This document shows, piece by piece, positions 11,926-24,179 of a DNA stretch of 64,000 nt (within the stretch, counting starts at the first letter, position 1; every line of letters begins with the position of its first letter). The notes beneath the pieces were generated by a model. It saw nothing but the letters and a program-made list of their open reading frames with translations, did no database searches and was not told the DNA's origin. Origin of the DNA: Austropuccinia psidii (Eukaryota > Basidiomycota > Pucciniomycetes > Pucciniales > Sphaerophragmiaceae); NCBI GenBank assembly GCA_023105745.1, contig JALGQZ010000013.1, forward strand, positions 3,011,501 through 3,075,500, written 5' to 3'. Both the position numbers and the translations under genes were made by a program.

Positions 11926-13363
11926 TGTCAGCTGGAGTCTATGTTGAAGCAGTAATTAGGCTATTTACAACTAGAACTATGACTGTGACATGTGAGAATA
12001 ATTTTAAAATAAGAGTTTTCAATAATATTATGGTTTTATAATATAATAAGAGGGTTCTACTATTAAGAAATAGTGGTGGTGAGCGCTATTGAGAACCCTG
12101 GATGCAGTCTTACCAGCTGGATTACTATAATAAGAACTACAATAATTGAAACTATAATTATACCCTGATTATTACCCAAGAGTAAAACTGTTTTGGACAG
12201 TTTACTACGTAGGATATTCAAGAGCAGGATGAGGAAACAATTCTGGCTGTGAAAAGCCTCCTTTTTATCCTGAAATTAGGTGGAAAGGGTGCTAGACCTT
12301 TCCATGTAGAGGAAGTGAAGATTTCTTCACCCTCTAGTAATGGCTTGTGGTTTGCAAACAGCCTGTATAGCCTGTATTGGGCTCAGATGTGGTTTTGAAA
12401 CCACATCTGGGCAGTTTTCACCAATACAGGGTGAAAACTTTCATCTGGGGACCTCACAGCCTGATTCTGGCGTGTATGACGCGTAGAATGCTGTACAGAA
12501 ACTGTATGGGACCCCAGTATTGGCTGACATATGAGGTATTGAATTAAAAACAGGCTTCTTTGTCTATTTGACACCTCATATTCATGGTTATAGGATATTA
12601 TCCCATGGTAAGGCTGTATATCTCAGCAGGTGGGAATGTAGCCTTAAAACAGCCATAACTTTGTCAATTCTTGAGATATCAACCTCAGAATTGGTTCAGT
12701 GTGTAGCCCTGTATGTGCTCTACACAATGGTACCTCATTTTCCATGGGTTTCATTGAATAGGGCAAAGCTATCCCATGTACAAGAATTTTGTACATTTGC
12801 ATGTTTTAGGCAAAAAGCTGTATTGAGCTTGTTTGCCCCATAACGTCTGCTGTAGTTGAGATATGGGGAAGTGGATGACACCATCAGATAGCCCTGATTG
12901 TGCTCTTTCCAAAAGGATGCCACTTCAAGTATCCCACACTAAAACTGTAGAAGTTAGATGATAGGTGAATGTTTTGTTCACCCTTATTCGGCCTGAAATT
13001 GACCATAACTCCAGTAATATTGGTGCTAGCTGAGTTTGGGTCGTACAATTGGATAGCCCTGGCTTAGAGCTTGATTTTGAATACCCATTTGATGGGGTTA
13101 AGCCTCTCCTTCTAGATTTTAGATGAGAGGTGAAAATTAAGGTTTATGCTCAGCAATCACTTTGAGCAGGAATAACGTTGTTATTTCTTGTCCTATGGTG
13201 ATGGGACTTATATTTTCAGAAAGAGGTGAGTTTCATTTTTCTTTTGTTACCTTTTGAGCTGATTTGGCTCAGCTCCATGTTTTGGTGGTATCTTGGTTAT
13301 ACGATTGGTTTATGGTATTTTGGCTATCATGCTTGTGCTCTGGTTTTGAGTCACAGGCTGACA
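11926..13363 (-). repeat. 5' LTR of element B
   Basis: 1,438 bp, the partner of 4370-5786. It repeats the 24-nt palindrome (12385-12408) and the adjacent hairpin (12413-12439). On the right it is bounded by the GAGTA duplication at 13364-13368, beyond which element A resumes. Confidence 0.92.
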
Positions 13364-13368
13364 GAGTA

Positions 13369-15820
13369 TGGCTTAAAGATAATCTTTGCCTACAAAAGTA
13401 CGAAATGCCCCTGTATCCAAATTTACTTTGGCTTCAATATCACCTATCAGGATTGATGTGATACAAGATGCTCCAGTAGTGTATCCTTTACCTCTAGCAG
13501 GTTTGGCTTTACACATTTTGGCATCCTTGATATTGATCAGGTTATGACAATCCTCACTGTACTGTGGCAAGTGAGTATGGACTTCTGTGACCTCAAAGAA
13601 AGCTGTAATGTTTTCAATGAGATAGTCCTCTACTAGTGTATCCTCAGAGACTGCAGAATCTAGGTCATATTCTTCTTTCTCTTCAGTACACTGAACTTCT
13701 TCAATGACTTGAACTTCAGTAATTTTTGTCTTTTTGGTTCAAGTGTTGGCTAAATGTGAAGTGCTTCCACATTTATGACACTTCAAGACAGGTATTTCAG
13801 GTCTTCTGTCCTCTCTGGAAATCCTTGGGACCATTTTGGGCTCCATAAGGATTTTAGTCCAAGTTTTACCAATTCTTGTTCTAATAATGATATCTTCCAT
13901 TGCATCAATGTAGTCCTCTGTTGAAAAGGGTTCTACAAATCTGCACTTGATAGCATTTTCCAGTTATCCTCCACATTTTCTTAATATTTTCATATTAATC
14001 ATAGTGTCAGACATATCTGGGTGTAAAGCAGATAATCTGTCTTTTTGTTTGAAGAACCAAGTAAGTGGTTTATCTTTTTCTGAGTTAAAAATGGCACTTT
14101 CAAAAGCATTCTCCATTTTAAACCTCCAACAATTATTGGCCCATTTGGTAATCACTTCAGATTTCCACCAAGACCAATCATGCTTTCCATGATCTTGTCT
14201 CATCTTGTAATCCCATTTCTTTGCAGTTCTGGTAAACAGAGAGTATAATTTTCCCACTATAATTTCATCAGGTATCGGAAAATCTTCTTGCAACATATCA
14301 ATAGTTCTGATGAACTCAATATGGTTGTATTCTCCTTCACCAGAGAATGTTGGCCATTATTCTAATTTGGGAATATCTTTTGCAGACATAACATTTTCTC
14401 CTGGAGAAGGGGTCAGACCTTCTTTTACAGAAAGCGTTTCTTAAGTCAAAGGTGTGGAATGTCTTGGCATATGTGGATTGAATTCATAATTCTTATGAAT
14501 TTTCTCCAATTGTGCAAGTATTTCCTCTTTTAATTTCTTCGTTTCACTGTCACTTCTTTCCAAATGTGTGGCAAATTGACTTGTATTCTCAGCCACTGCC
14601 AAAACATAGTCTTTTAGAGCTCTAAGTTGATCATTGATGTTTCTTGTGGAAAAATCTTCCATTTAATCATCTTGGACATGATATTTACTCTCAAGTATGT
14701 CACATGTATTGGTAAGTAATTCCAGTTTGGAAATTTCAGACTTATGCATTTCAGCAGAATTTGTGTCATTCTTTTTCAAGTCATTGATGTCCAAAGTTAT
14801 TTTAGTTAGCTTTGCATCAATTCTACCAATTTCTACATTAATACTAGCTTTAACAAAATGTATTTCTTGTATCATTTTCATGGAAAGGTTCTGTTCATTC
14901 TTTCCTGCTGCTTGGCTGTGAATTCCATAAGAGTTTTGGCCATATTGAAGACACTGTCCATGGCTGAAGGCTCCAATTTGCGAATCCTGTACCCTTGTGG
15001 GTAAGGTCTGTGCCAATTGGCTTTGCCTTTGCCTTTGCCTTGATGGTTCTTGTGACCTTTCTGCTTCTTCTGAGGTTCTTTGGGCTTGTCTTTGGACACT
15101 TCTGGAGCTGGTAGAGGCCACTGGGCCTTCTGTCTCCAAAGCTGGAGTCATTTTCAACTCCTTCTTCTGGTCTATGGATAAAAGACTTTGGTTCTTCAAC
15201 CAATTCTTTATGTTTTTGACTTTGTATTTGAAAGACAATAGGGCTCCAACCTCTCAAGAGTTCTATTGTCTTCTCCTGACCCAGAAAGCTCTTGATGTGT
15301 AAGTAGGAGTTCATGGCCCCCTGCCAAAGGCTTGGGAATATTTCCCGCTACTCTTCTTTGGCTGTTCAGAACCATTATTTGTACTAGCATTGATAAATTT
15401 CAATTGCTGCCATTTGAAAGTGGTTCAGACCTTAAAATATTATCATGAATCAGTCAAGATTCAGAATTCACATCAAAGTTTGTGGGTACAAACCTTGGGG
15501 AATGGGGGGAAGCTCTGGCATCCTCCATATGTGTCCTTCGTGAGGAAGATTTGACACTGACTCTTCCTTGTCCAATACATCTGGTTGGACTGAATAGCTG
15601 CTTCCATATCTGGTATGCACCATTTTCACGTCAATTCAAGATAAAATAAGAATTTAAAACAGAAAACACACACCTTTTGATGGTTGTTTGGATTGTTCTG
15701 TCTTAAACAAAGTGCCTCTTTTAGAAGATTGTACTTAAATAATGTCTTCAGATTCTGGACTGGTAATGTATCTTTTACTGAGTCTGTTACCAGCTGCACA
15801 GTATTTGATTAAAGACACTA
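13369..15820 (-). pseudogene. Element A ORF1, gag and start of protease
   Basis: Fragments, read right to left. An exon begins at 15817 with TG after a polypyrimidine-AG acceptor. Two overlapping frames lie at 15238-14663 (191 codons) and about 15314-14878 (with PYPQGYRIRKLE, matching C's alternative frame). Then come a gag leader at 14662-14441, the gag core at 14296-13964 (WSWWKSEVITKW) and a CCHC-like remnant near 13750-13790. The protease at 13570-13373 has an intact triad, D-T-G-A, in VNLDTGAFRTFVG. Stops and frameshifts separate the parts. The protease continues across B at 4301. Confidence 0.7.
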
Positions 15821-16182
15821 GAGAAAAATTGATAAAAGAAACTTTTTTTTTATAATTTTAAGATATTTTCAAGATTGTTTATAAATTTTTATCTTTTAAT
15901 ATTAAAAAAAAAATTCTTTTTAAAGGAAAAAAAATTAAAATTTAAGATTTTGAATCAAAATTAATTCAGAGTAACTCAAAGAATAATTTTATAAGTTTCT
16001 GGATGTGAAAAAGCCACATGTAAAAATAGTATGAAATTAAACCAAATTACTCAATGAAAAACATTTTAAGACAATTTCAAAAATAAAAATAATTTTAACC
16101 TTAAAAGGAAAGAAAAAAATTATTAAATTAATATATTCTAGAACTCAGAAATATATTAATTAAGGGTACAAAGCTCAAAAAA

Positions 16183-16199
16183 TACAGCCAGGCCCCCAA
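16183..16199 (-). promoter_or_regulatory. Primer-binding-like site of element A
   Basis: The minus strand reads TTTGGGGGCCTGGCTGTA immediately inside the 5' LTR, matching the TGGGGGCC motif of B, C and G. The last bases differ from the GCCGTG of the others. Confidence 0.55.
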
Positions 16200-16200
16200 A

Positions 16201-17685
16201 TGTAAGATGTGTCTATGAAACTTGTTATAATATTACTATTAATCAACACTATTATGACTGCTCTTATGAAATATAATAATCAAAGTTATTATAACCACAA
16301 TTAAATAATTAAAGAATTATTTCTTTTACTTTTTATACACTACTAGTGATTATAACAGTAAGCAGTAATTGTCTACAAGAGACAGCTCACAGAGGCATGC
16401 CATGGAGAAAAATGAAAAACCAGTGAGTGGGAAACCAATAAAAACCTTTTTGGATTATTGATTGCATCATCTGTTGTCACGTAAGATTATCATAATTACT
16501 TAATTGAGGCTTTAACGTGACTACCAACCCATTTATGGTTAAGAATAAAAGGAGTAACAACTGTAAATATTCTTTAATTCCAAAATAATCATTAATTTCG
16601 CAAAGTTATCAATATTATTGAAAATTTAATCACAGAATGTATTTTCTGTAAATTTTTAAAGGTTCTGTGTTTTACGTGGAATCTTCAAAAATGGATTGTA
16701 AGTAAAGCTTTCAATTTTACATATGAAAGTATAATTATTTTTGGTTGGTATATGAATTTAACAGTTCTTAATTGGTCCCAAAAGCTGCAGAAAGATTCAT
16801 TAAGAATTGTATTTTTGATGAATTTTTGAAGTTTTTACCTCATTTCTACATAGAATTGCAAATAGCAGTATATGGCTGGTTTCTATGAGGTAAATCAATG
16901 GATACTAGTCCAAAAAGGGTTTTAATTACTATTTTGGGGTTTATCCATGGAATGTAATTAATAATTCACATGTTTACAGGAGTCTAAGTTGCTCTTTACC
17001 TCCATGGCATGTCAAAATAGCAGGTTAATTAATATTTTCTTATGAGTTACTGAAGTTGTAACGTGGTAACCAAGTTCCAAAAAGGTTTTAGTTTACTAAT
17101 TGGGCCAAGATCAGCCATGGATCCAAGCTTTGGAGCTGTCCACGTATCAGAGGCATCAGAAGTTGGGTACCCTGGCTTTCTTTGATGTCTTTTGTCCCCC
17201 TTGGCTATTTTTCATATCAAAATAGAAATTCAAGCTTCAAGTAAGATATCCACTATGGGTGTACCAAATGTGCATGTAGGAATACCATAATGGTAAGTGC
17301 CAAGAACATGCATAATACTATTCTTAGTGTATATGTAACATGGGATTTCTCACCTTCCCATTATTTTGGCATGAAATTGAGGAAAACAAAGATTTTCACA
17401 GATCTTTTATGTGGTATTGAAGTATTTTCCATATTACCACATCAAAGAGGTTATTTGAGCTTATTCACTCTATGGGGATACACTAGGTGAAAGTTTGTGT
17501 AGAATCCAAATGTGGCGTTAAATCCATGGATTTACTTACTCAATAAAAAGATATTTATCTTTTCTGAAATCAAAAAGGATGAATTGTGAATATATGAATG
17601 CCTTATGAGTTTTGCCTAGTTCAGAATTTATTTTTAAGATGATTGTGGCCTATTTGGGTATGTAAAATATACCTCAAGGCTCACA
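16201..17685 (-). repeat. 5' LTR of element A
   Basis: 1,485 bp. Read on the plus strand it runs TGTAAG...GGCTCACA, i.e. TGTGAGCC...CTTACA on the coding strand, the same termini as C and E. Its right part (17184-17685) matches 282-778. The right boundary is fixed by the abrupt switch to element D integrase sequence at 17686. Confidence 0.82.
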
Positions 17686-19082
17686 AAAATGGAATCTTCC
17701 ATTGTCATATGATGTTTTCCAAATATTATCCAGAGAATTAGCCAAGGATTTATCTTTGCAATTTTTGTCAAGTAGAGCAGTAAGAATATGACAATTCTTA
17801 TCTTTCTTATATCTTTCTTGAGCTTCTTCAAAGAATTCTGCCCCCACATCTGTGATGTTAATTCCTTCAATTGGAATTTGAGGTTCTGCACTTGTAGAAA
17901 CATAGGCAGGATTTTCAGGTGTATTGAGTAATGCCCATATACTCCATCCATCAGCATTATTGTGAATATTTCCAGCTTTGTGTACTATGGTCATATTGCC
18001 TCTATACTCCTGTATAGCAATCTGCCATCTTAACATGTGTCTGTTGGAGTCTTCATGTTAAGAAGTGATTTTACTGCATTACAATAAGTAATTACTTCAA
18101 ACACACTACCATCAAGATAATAATGAAGTTTTTCCAGAGCCTAAACAAGGCAAAGGCACTCCATTTTGCTAGTTCCATATCTGGCATCAGTAGGTTTGAT
18201 TTGTCTTGAGATAAAACAAATTAAACCCTCATAAGACTTGTCATTGACAATTTGAGCTTGATGAAGAGCTGCACTTAGGCCTTCACCACATGCCTCAATA
18301 TACAGATTGAAAGGAAGTTTTGAATCTGGGATCAACAATAATAGTGCATTAGGCAAGGCATACTTGATTTTTTAATATGCTTGAATTCTTTCCTGTGTCA
18401 TCTCAAAGACAGCTTGTTGATCACAAATTCTGTGTACAATGATTTGGCATGGATTGCAAAATCTTTAAGGTGTGGTCTGTAATAACTGGCAAACCCTAAG
18501 AAAGACATCATTTATTTCTTGTTCTGGGGCATTTGTTTCATAAACCTGCAGAAAACTTGTGTTTATCAACACCAAGGCTCAGTCCTGATACTACATGTCC
18601 TAGAGCTTTCAGATCATGAAACCCAAAATTACATTTTTTAGGAGATATTTTCATGTTCACTTGAAGAATTTCCTAAGTACTAATGAAAGTATCTCTAAAT
18701 GCAATTGCCAGGTTTCTGAACAAATGATAATGTAATCAATATAAATGATTAACCATCCCTCTGATAATTCATGTGGGAAAATGGTATTCATCATGCTTTG
18801 GTAATCAGAGGGTGCATTTTTAATACCAAAAGGCATCCTCAAGTATTCATAAATACCACAATGAGAAATAATCCTCAATAATTTTCTAGAATGAGGTGTT
18901 GCAAAATTATGATGGAAACCTTTAAGAGAATCCATAGAAGTGATAAAATTTGCTTTGGATAATTGATTCAAAGTCTCATAGATTCTAGGGATTGGATACC
19001 TATCTGGAATAGTGTAGGTATTCAATTCTCTAAAATCACCAACCATCCTTGATTTATTGTTTTGCCAAGTAATGATTACAGT
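17686..19082 (-). pseudogene. Element D pol fragment (RT to integrase), oldest layer
   Basis: A minus-strand Ty3/gypsy pol remnant interrupted on both sides: by A on the left (17685) and by the E LTR on the right (19083). Visible pieces are the RNase H end and pre-integrase spacer (17686-18036), RNase H (18141-18356, [16 protein letters not shown]) and the RT palm (18657-19046). The RT palm has the catalytic motif altered to YIDYI, where active relatives have YIDDI. It is very close in sequence to element E pol at 25.3-26.6 kb, so D and E are members of one family. It is non-functional. Confidence 0.75.
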
Positions 19083-20347
19083 TGTAAGGTTTTTCTATGA
19101 AACTCTTGATAATAGTAGCAAAATCAAGAGTACTATGACTGTCCTCAGTAGAAATATATAATATCATGAAATATTACAACCACAAATTTAAATATAATTA
19201 TTAAAAATAATTATATATAAAAAAAGGACTTAGTTATTATTATAAGAATATAAGAATAATAAAAAATAATAATTATAATAAATTATAATTATTCTATTAT
19301 TGTTATAGTCCCTGACAGTTATAACAAGAAGAAGTGTAAAGCTCTTAATGAGACAATTACACATGGAAAATATGAATATTAACCACTTATAAATAATATG
19401 AATATTATTTATAAAAGAATTAAATACACGCTGTGCAGAAATAATTCTTATAGAATAAAAATTCTATACAAAAAAAAAACTAATACTAGATAAAAAAGAT
19501 ATAGAATTTTAGAGAAAACTTACTTATAATATTTATTTAATACAACAAGTCAAACAACAACAGTTATTATCTTAAATAATAATTATAAGTTAAAAAAACG
19601 TCAAAAATCAATAATTTTAAAGATAAAGCAACTTTTTATAATAAAATTCAAGATAAAAGAGTTTTTAAGAGGAATTTGTGGATTTCAAAAGATATTTAAG
19701 ATGATTAATTTTATATAATAAAATGTATTATTGGTGATTACAACAATAATCTAAATTCTATGATTTTGATTCTCTAATTTTAATTTAATAAAGAATAAAA
19801 TAACTTAAGAATTACTTTAATAATAAGATTTTATATTTAATAAAACCTTACCTGTTTAAATTTCTAATATGATTGGATTGATAATGAATGATGGACAAAA
19901 ACAGTGATGAAAAGACTCTTTTTATGTCTTCAGAGCAGCTCTCTTGATTCATAATGGATATAGAGGGCGTGCTCAGGTCAAAACTGAAAAGCCATGCTTA
20001 AAAATGAAGTTCTTAACTTAAGGTAACTTAATTTTGATTCCAATTTAAGGTTAACAGGGTTATTCTTAGCTTCATGTAGCTTTAATCCTCATTTAAACTA
20101 ATTATTTTAAGTTTTTAATATAAATAAACTTATTTATATTGAAGTTCATCACATGAACAACTTAAAAATAGAGTTTCAAGCAGAAATCTCTTAAACTCAA
20201 TTTTTAATTAATTTTTATAGAAATCATAATTTTCTTTGAGCTTTAATTAAAGGAGTAAATTTCCAGGCTAATTACCCAGGAAATTTATTTATAAAAGATA
20301 ATTAAAACTTGATTTATATGAAGATAATATTAAATTGTAAGATGCGT

Positions 20348-22829
20348 TGTGGGAACTCCTTTTGGTGTGGGATGAAATAAGGCAGTACCTTGAGGGGGAA
20401 ATTATTGGTAAGTCTGTTTTGAATTTCAGAATTGTCCAATAACCATGGGTGCTAAGGTGTATTAGCTGCCCCTCTAAATAATACTGAATAGTCAGCCTAC
20501 AGAGAATCACAAAATAAAATAAGATTTGTGGCTTTAACAGATAGAGAAGACTTATCAGCAGTCTCTAAATCAGACCTATCAATAACACTACAGTAAAAAT
20601 TCTGATCTAAAATTTCTGATAAAATAAACACTAGATTTTTTTACTTTATTTTAATAAAAGTGATGATAATATATATATATATATATGTTTTGGGTTTCTG
20701 TTATTTTAATGAAACTAATAAGAATATTTTTTTTTTGTTTTTTTTTTTTTAAGAATGATAAGAATATATATATTTTTTATGGTTTTAGGTTGATTATAAT
20801 GATTTTTTTTTGATATGAGTACTAATAATAAGACTACTGGATTTGATTCTTTTAGGATTTTTTTTTAATACTGGGTTTTATATCACTACTACTTTTTTTT
20901 AATAATACTAAGCCACTGAGCAAGGCTACTGAGCTTTTTACTACGTTAATACTACTATTCTTCACTAATACTAAGCTACTGAGCAAGGCTACTGAGCTTT
21001 TACTACAGTTATACTACTATTCTTCACTAATACTAAGCTACTGAGCAAGGCTACTGAGCTTTTCACTACTAAACACTACTACTATTCTAGATATCCTGCT
21101 AGTTCAGGGATGGTTGTGATCCTGGATAGTGGGAACTTGTTCCATGATGATGGGAAAAATGAGGGAGAGAGGACCTCTATTTATAGCTTTTGGGCCTCCA
21201 TAGAGCTTCTCAAAATAGGGTACTTAGAAAAAATCATAGTTGAGAGGTTTTAGCTAGTGAGACGTGTAGTTTTGGTGTAGCAGCATGCTTGCTGAGAGAA
21301 TTATGCTGGTGGTGCTTTTTCTTATCAAGATCATGTGATGTATTTGAGATAATTTGGCTGGTGAGATTTTCTTTTTATCAGAGTCATGTGAGGTCATTGA
21401 GATAATATGGCTGGTAATGTTTTCTTGAAGGTGGGGAAAGTATTTTTTGTTTCTATTTTTTACGTATGTTATGAGAGAATTATGCTGATGGTGCTTTTTC
21501 TTATCAAGATCATGTGATGTATTTGAGATAATTTGGCTGGTGAGATTTTCTTTCTATCAGAGTCATGTGAGGTCATTGAGATAATATGGCTGGTGATGTT
21601 TTCTTGAAGGTGGGGAAAGTATCTTTTGTTTCTATTTTTTACGTATGTTATGAGAGAATTATGCTGGTGGTTCTTTTTCTTATCAAAATCATGTGATGTA
21701 TTTGAGATAATTTGGCTGGTGATGTTTAATTTTTGCCAAGAAAGTGGAGAAAATACAGCTCCTGAAAATTGAACTGTCTTATAGTCATATGATATATATG
21801 AGAAAATTATGCTGGTGTTTCTGTTTCTTATCAAAATCATGTGATGTCTTTGAGATAATTTTTCTGGTGATATTTTCTTTTTATCAGAGTCATGTGAGGT
21901 CATTGAGATAATATAGCTGGTGATGTTTTCTTGAAGGTGGGGAAAGTATTTTTTTGTTTCTATTTTTTACGTATTTTATGAGAGAATTATGCTGGTGGTG
22001 CTTTTTCTTATCAAAATCATGTGATGTATTTGAGATAATTTTGCTGGTGAGACTTTCTTTTTGCCAAGAAAGTGGAGAAAATACAGCTCCTGATAATTGA
22101 ACTGTCTTCTAGTCATATGATATATATGAGAAAATTATGCTGGTGTTTCTGTTTCTTATCAAAATCATGTGATGTCTTTGAGATAATTTGGCTGGTGATG
22201 TTTTCTTGAAGGCGGGGAAAGTATTTTTGTTTCTATTTTTACGTATGTTCTGAGAGAATTATGCTGGTGGTGCTTTTTCTTATCAAAATCATGTGATGTG
22301 TTTGAGATAATTTGGCTGGTGATGTTTTCTTGAAGGTGGGGAAATTATTTTTGTTTCTATTTTTTACGTATGTTCTGAGAGAATTATGCTGGTGGTTTTA
22401 TTTTAGTATTGTATCATTTAATGTGGAGATTGCATCATTTCTATCAAGTTTGATGCATGTCATTATTACTAATCAAACATTTGTTCTTGGAAAATATATT
22501 GAAATTTTATGCATAGCCTTGAGGTATTTGTTCTTTAAATTGAATCAAGGTGGGGAAAATACATCTTCTGATGCTTTGGTCCATCTTCATATACCTTTAT
22601 TTAGATTAACTGCCTTTAATGACGGAATTTGTTATTGATGATGCAATAAGGTGGATAAATTCTTTGATACTATACTGTTTTGATAAGATCTTGAGGCTGT
22701 GTATTGTATATTTCTGTTGAAAATCTGTATTTGTAATGTGTAAATATGTTTTGCGTAATTCTTTTTATTATCATTTTTTTTGTTTTATTGGTAAGCTTAA
22801 AACTGGTACTAATGGTATGGAATACCACA
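20348..22829. mobile_element. Solo-LTR-like element H1
   Basis: A 2,482-bp sequence with ends TGTGGGAACTCC...GGAATACCACA (TG...CA, 5-bp inverted ends TGTGG/CCACA). It is flanked by the 4-bp duplication GCGT (20344-20347 and 22830-22833). It is homologous end to end to H2 at 58369-60228, which has its own different duplication, so both are independent insertions. No coding capacity is convincing; open frames in it are translations of the internal tandem repeat. A solo LTR is the simplest reading, and a non-autonomous element is possible. Confidence 0.8.
21294..22395. repeat. Tandem repeat array inside H1
   Basis: Imperfect repeats of roughly 177 bp and sub-units, each starting near GAGAGAATTATGCTGGTGG and containing TTATCAAAATCATGTGATGT and TTTGAGATAATTTGGCTGGTG. 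Unit starts are seen near 21294, 21472, 21652, 21975, 22252 and 22377, with variant sub-units between. H2 has fewer units, which explains most of the 620-bp length difference. Confidence 0.8.
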
Positions 22830-23740
22830 GCGTGAAATTTCAAGAAAATCCATTAAGAATTGGATTTTTAATAAATTTTTGAAGTTATTGCTATTTTTCC
22901 ACGTAAAATAGCAATACACACCAAACCTTAAGTTTTGATAAGGTTTTAATGCTTGTAACCTTCAAGTTTTAAGCTTAATTAAGATTTGAAAGTTCTTAAA
23001 ACCTTGAATTCAAGCCTGCATATTGGGATTTACCCTCTGGCAGCTTGAAATTCCTGTCTAATTTGGGATAAAACCAGTTTAAAATTTAATTTTGGATCAA
23101 AGTCTAATCTTAAAGTTTAAATAAGGTTGCAAATTCTCCAATACAGGTGGAAAACCGTAATTGAATCCCCTCAGATGCAAAAAGTTGGGTACCCCAGCTC
23201 TATTTGGTCTTTTTCCTTTGTCCCACCTTTTTGCGTGGATTTTGCCCTTTTATTTATTTAGAGCCATACTATGGCCTTAAACCCTTTTAAATTGAGCTCA
23301 CGCAGGATTTACAATCTGTATGCCAAATCCTTAGCCAATTCAGTAAATATACACCACACCTCAATTTCAACTAAAATTTTGGTAAGTTTGCATAAACCTT
23401 ATGCAACTTTAATTTAAGCTTATTTAAGCTTAAATTTAACAAATTTAAAAAAATGTTAAAAAAGCTACATTAGTACCGTGAGATTCTTAAATCTTCTAAT
23501 AACATAAGAAATAAGTGTTTTTGGGTATAACACCTTATGGATGTACCCTAGGTTATTTTTGGTGTGGAATCCAAAAATGACATAATAGTTATAGCTTTGT
23601 TTATCCAAAAAAAAGTTATACTTCTTTTTTGTTATTTTTTTGTTTAAATTCAATTAAAAAGTCTGTTGAAGACAATTTTAAGTGTGTATAAAGTTATTTG
23701 TGGCCTTATGAGTATGTTATACATACCTCACAGGCTCACA

Positions 23741-24179
23741 TTCCCTACGACCAAAAAAAAATTGTACCACAATTTTTCCTTTGTAGTATACCCCCAAGTT
23801 ATTTTTTGGGGGGGGGTATAATCCACTGTCCAACCTCTCTACCTATACTTTTCTAAGTATGTAAAGCACACAATTCAAACTTTTTCATTGAGCAATTTGT
23901 GTTCTCTCATGTCTAAATCTTCTGAGAAGCTTTTGGGAATCAGGTATTTTGCGTTCTACAATCCATTCATCTTCATGTTGTGGATTTTTATACCTGACTA
24001 AGTATTCTCTTTCATTTTTCCCTAAGTCTTCTTTCTTTCAAGACTTTTAGTACCTTTTTCTCCTCACTTTGATCTAGGGGGGGTACTTGTAAGGGTGTTT
24101 AACTTCTCAAAGGAAATAATTCCTTATCACTTGAAGTGTAATGGTTTACTAGACTGAAAGGAAAAGTTGGATGTTTGTT
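23741..24179 (-). pseudogene. Element E 3' end: decayed chromodomain and polypurine tract
   Basis: Next to the LTR the minus strand has a purine-rich tract ending GGTCGTAGGGAA. Upstream lie recognisable but frame-broken pieces of the integrase tail and chromodomain, corresponding to KHPTFP and LKERRLR in C. A G9 run occurs near 23809-23818. No open frame survives. Confidence 0.6.

Larger units (their letters stand above)
4370..13363 (-). mobile_element. Ty3/gypsy retrotransposon B, inserted in A
   Basis: A complete-length minus-strand element of 8,994 bp with LTRs 4370-5786 and 11926-13363, each with TGTCAG...CTGACA ends. It is flanked by the direct 5-bp duplication GAGTA (4365-4369 and 13364-13368), which proves insertion into the protease gene of A. 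The coding order on the minus strand is ORF1, gag with a CCHC knuckle, protease, RT, RNase H, integrase and chromodomain. It has stops and frameshifts throughout, and its LTRs differ at many sites plus a 21-bp indel, so it is an older insertion than C. It lacks three introns present in its relative G. Confidence 0.92.
282..17685 (-). mobile_element. Ty3/gypsy retrotransposon A (decayed, split by B)
   Basis: A minus-strand LTR retrotransposon. Its order, read right to left, is: 5' LTR 16201-17685, primer-binding-like site 16183-16199, gag 13.4-15.8 kb, protease split at 4369/13364 by element B, then RT, RNase H, integrase and chromodomain to 924, and 3' LTR remnant to 778. Removing B and one GAGTA copy rejoins the protease region. 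Its right LTR abuts element D pol at 17686, so A sits in D. All genes carry frameshifts or stops. The left LTR is incomplete, so no target duplication could be confirmed. Confidence 0.75.
19083..23740 (-). repeat. 3' LTR of element E, interrupted by H1
   Basis: It starts TGTAAGG and ends GGCTCACA on the plus strand (TGTGAGCC...CTTACA on the coding strand). It spans 4,658 bp but is about 2.17 kb once the H1 insertion (20348-22829 plus one 4-bp target copy) is removed. Stretches near 22834-22890 align with the A LTR (ATTAAGAATTG...GAATTTTTGAAG). It is strongly AT-rich, particularly 19190-19860. It interrupts element D RT at 19082. Confidence 0.8.

Noticed and set aside
21469..21903. Minus-strand frame with repeated HHMILI and TSHDSDKKK peptides (also 59215-59634)
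   Set aside because: It is a translation of the tandem repeat inside H1/H2; copy number and frame vary between the two copies.
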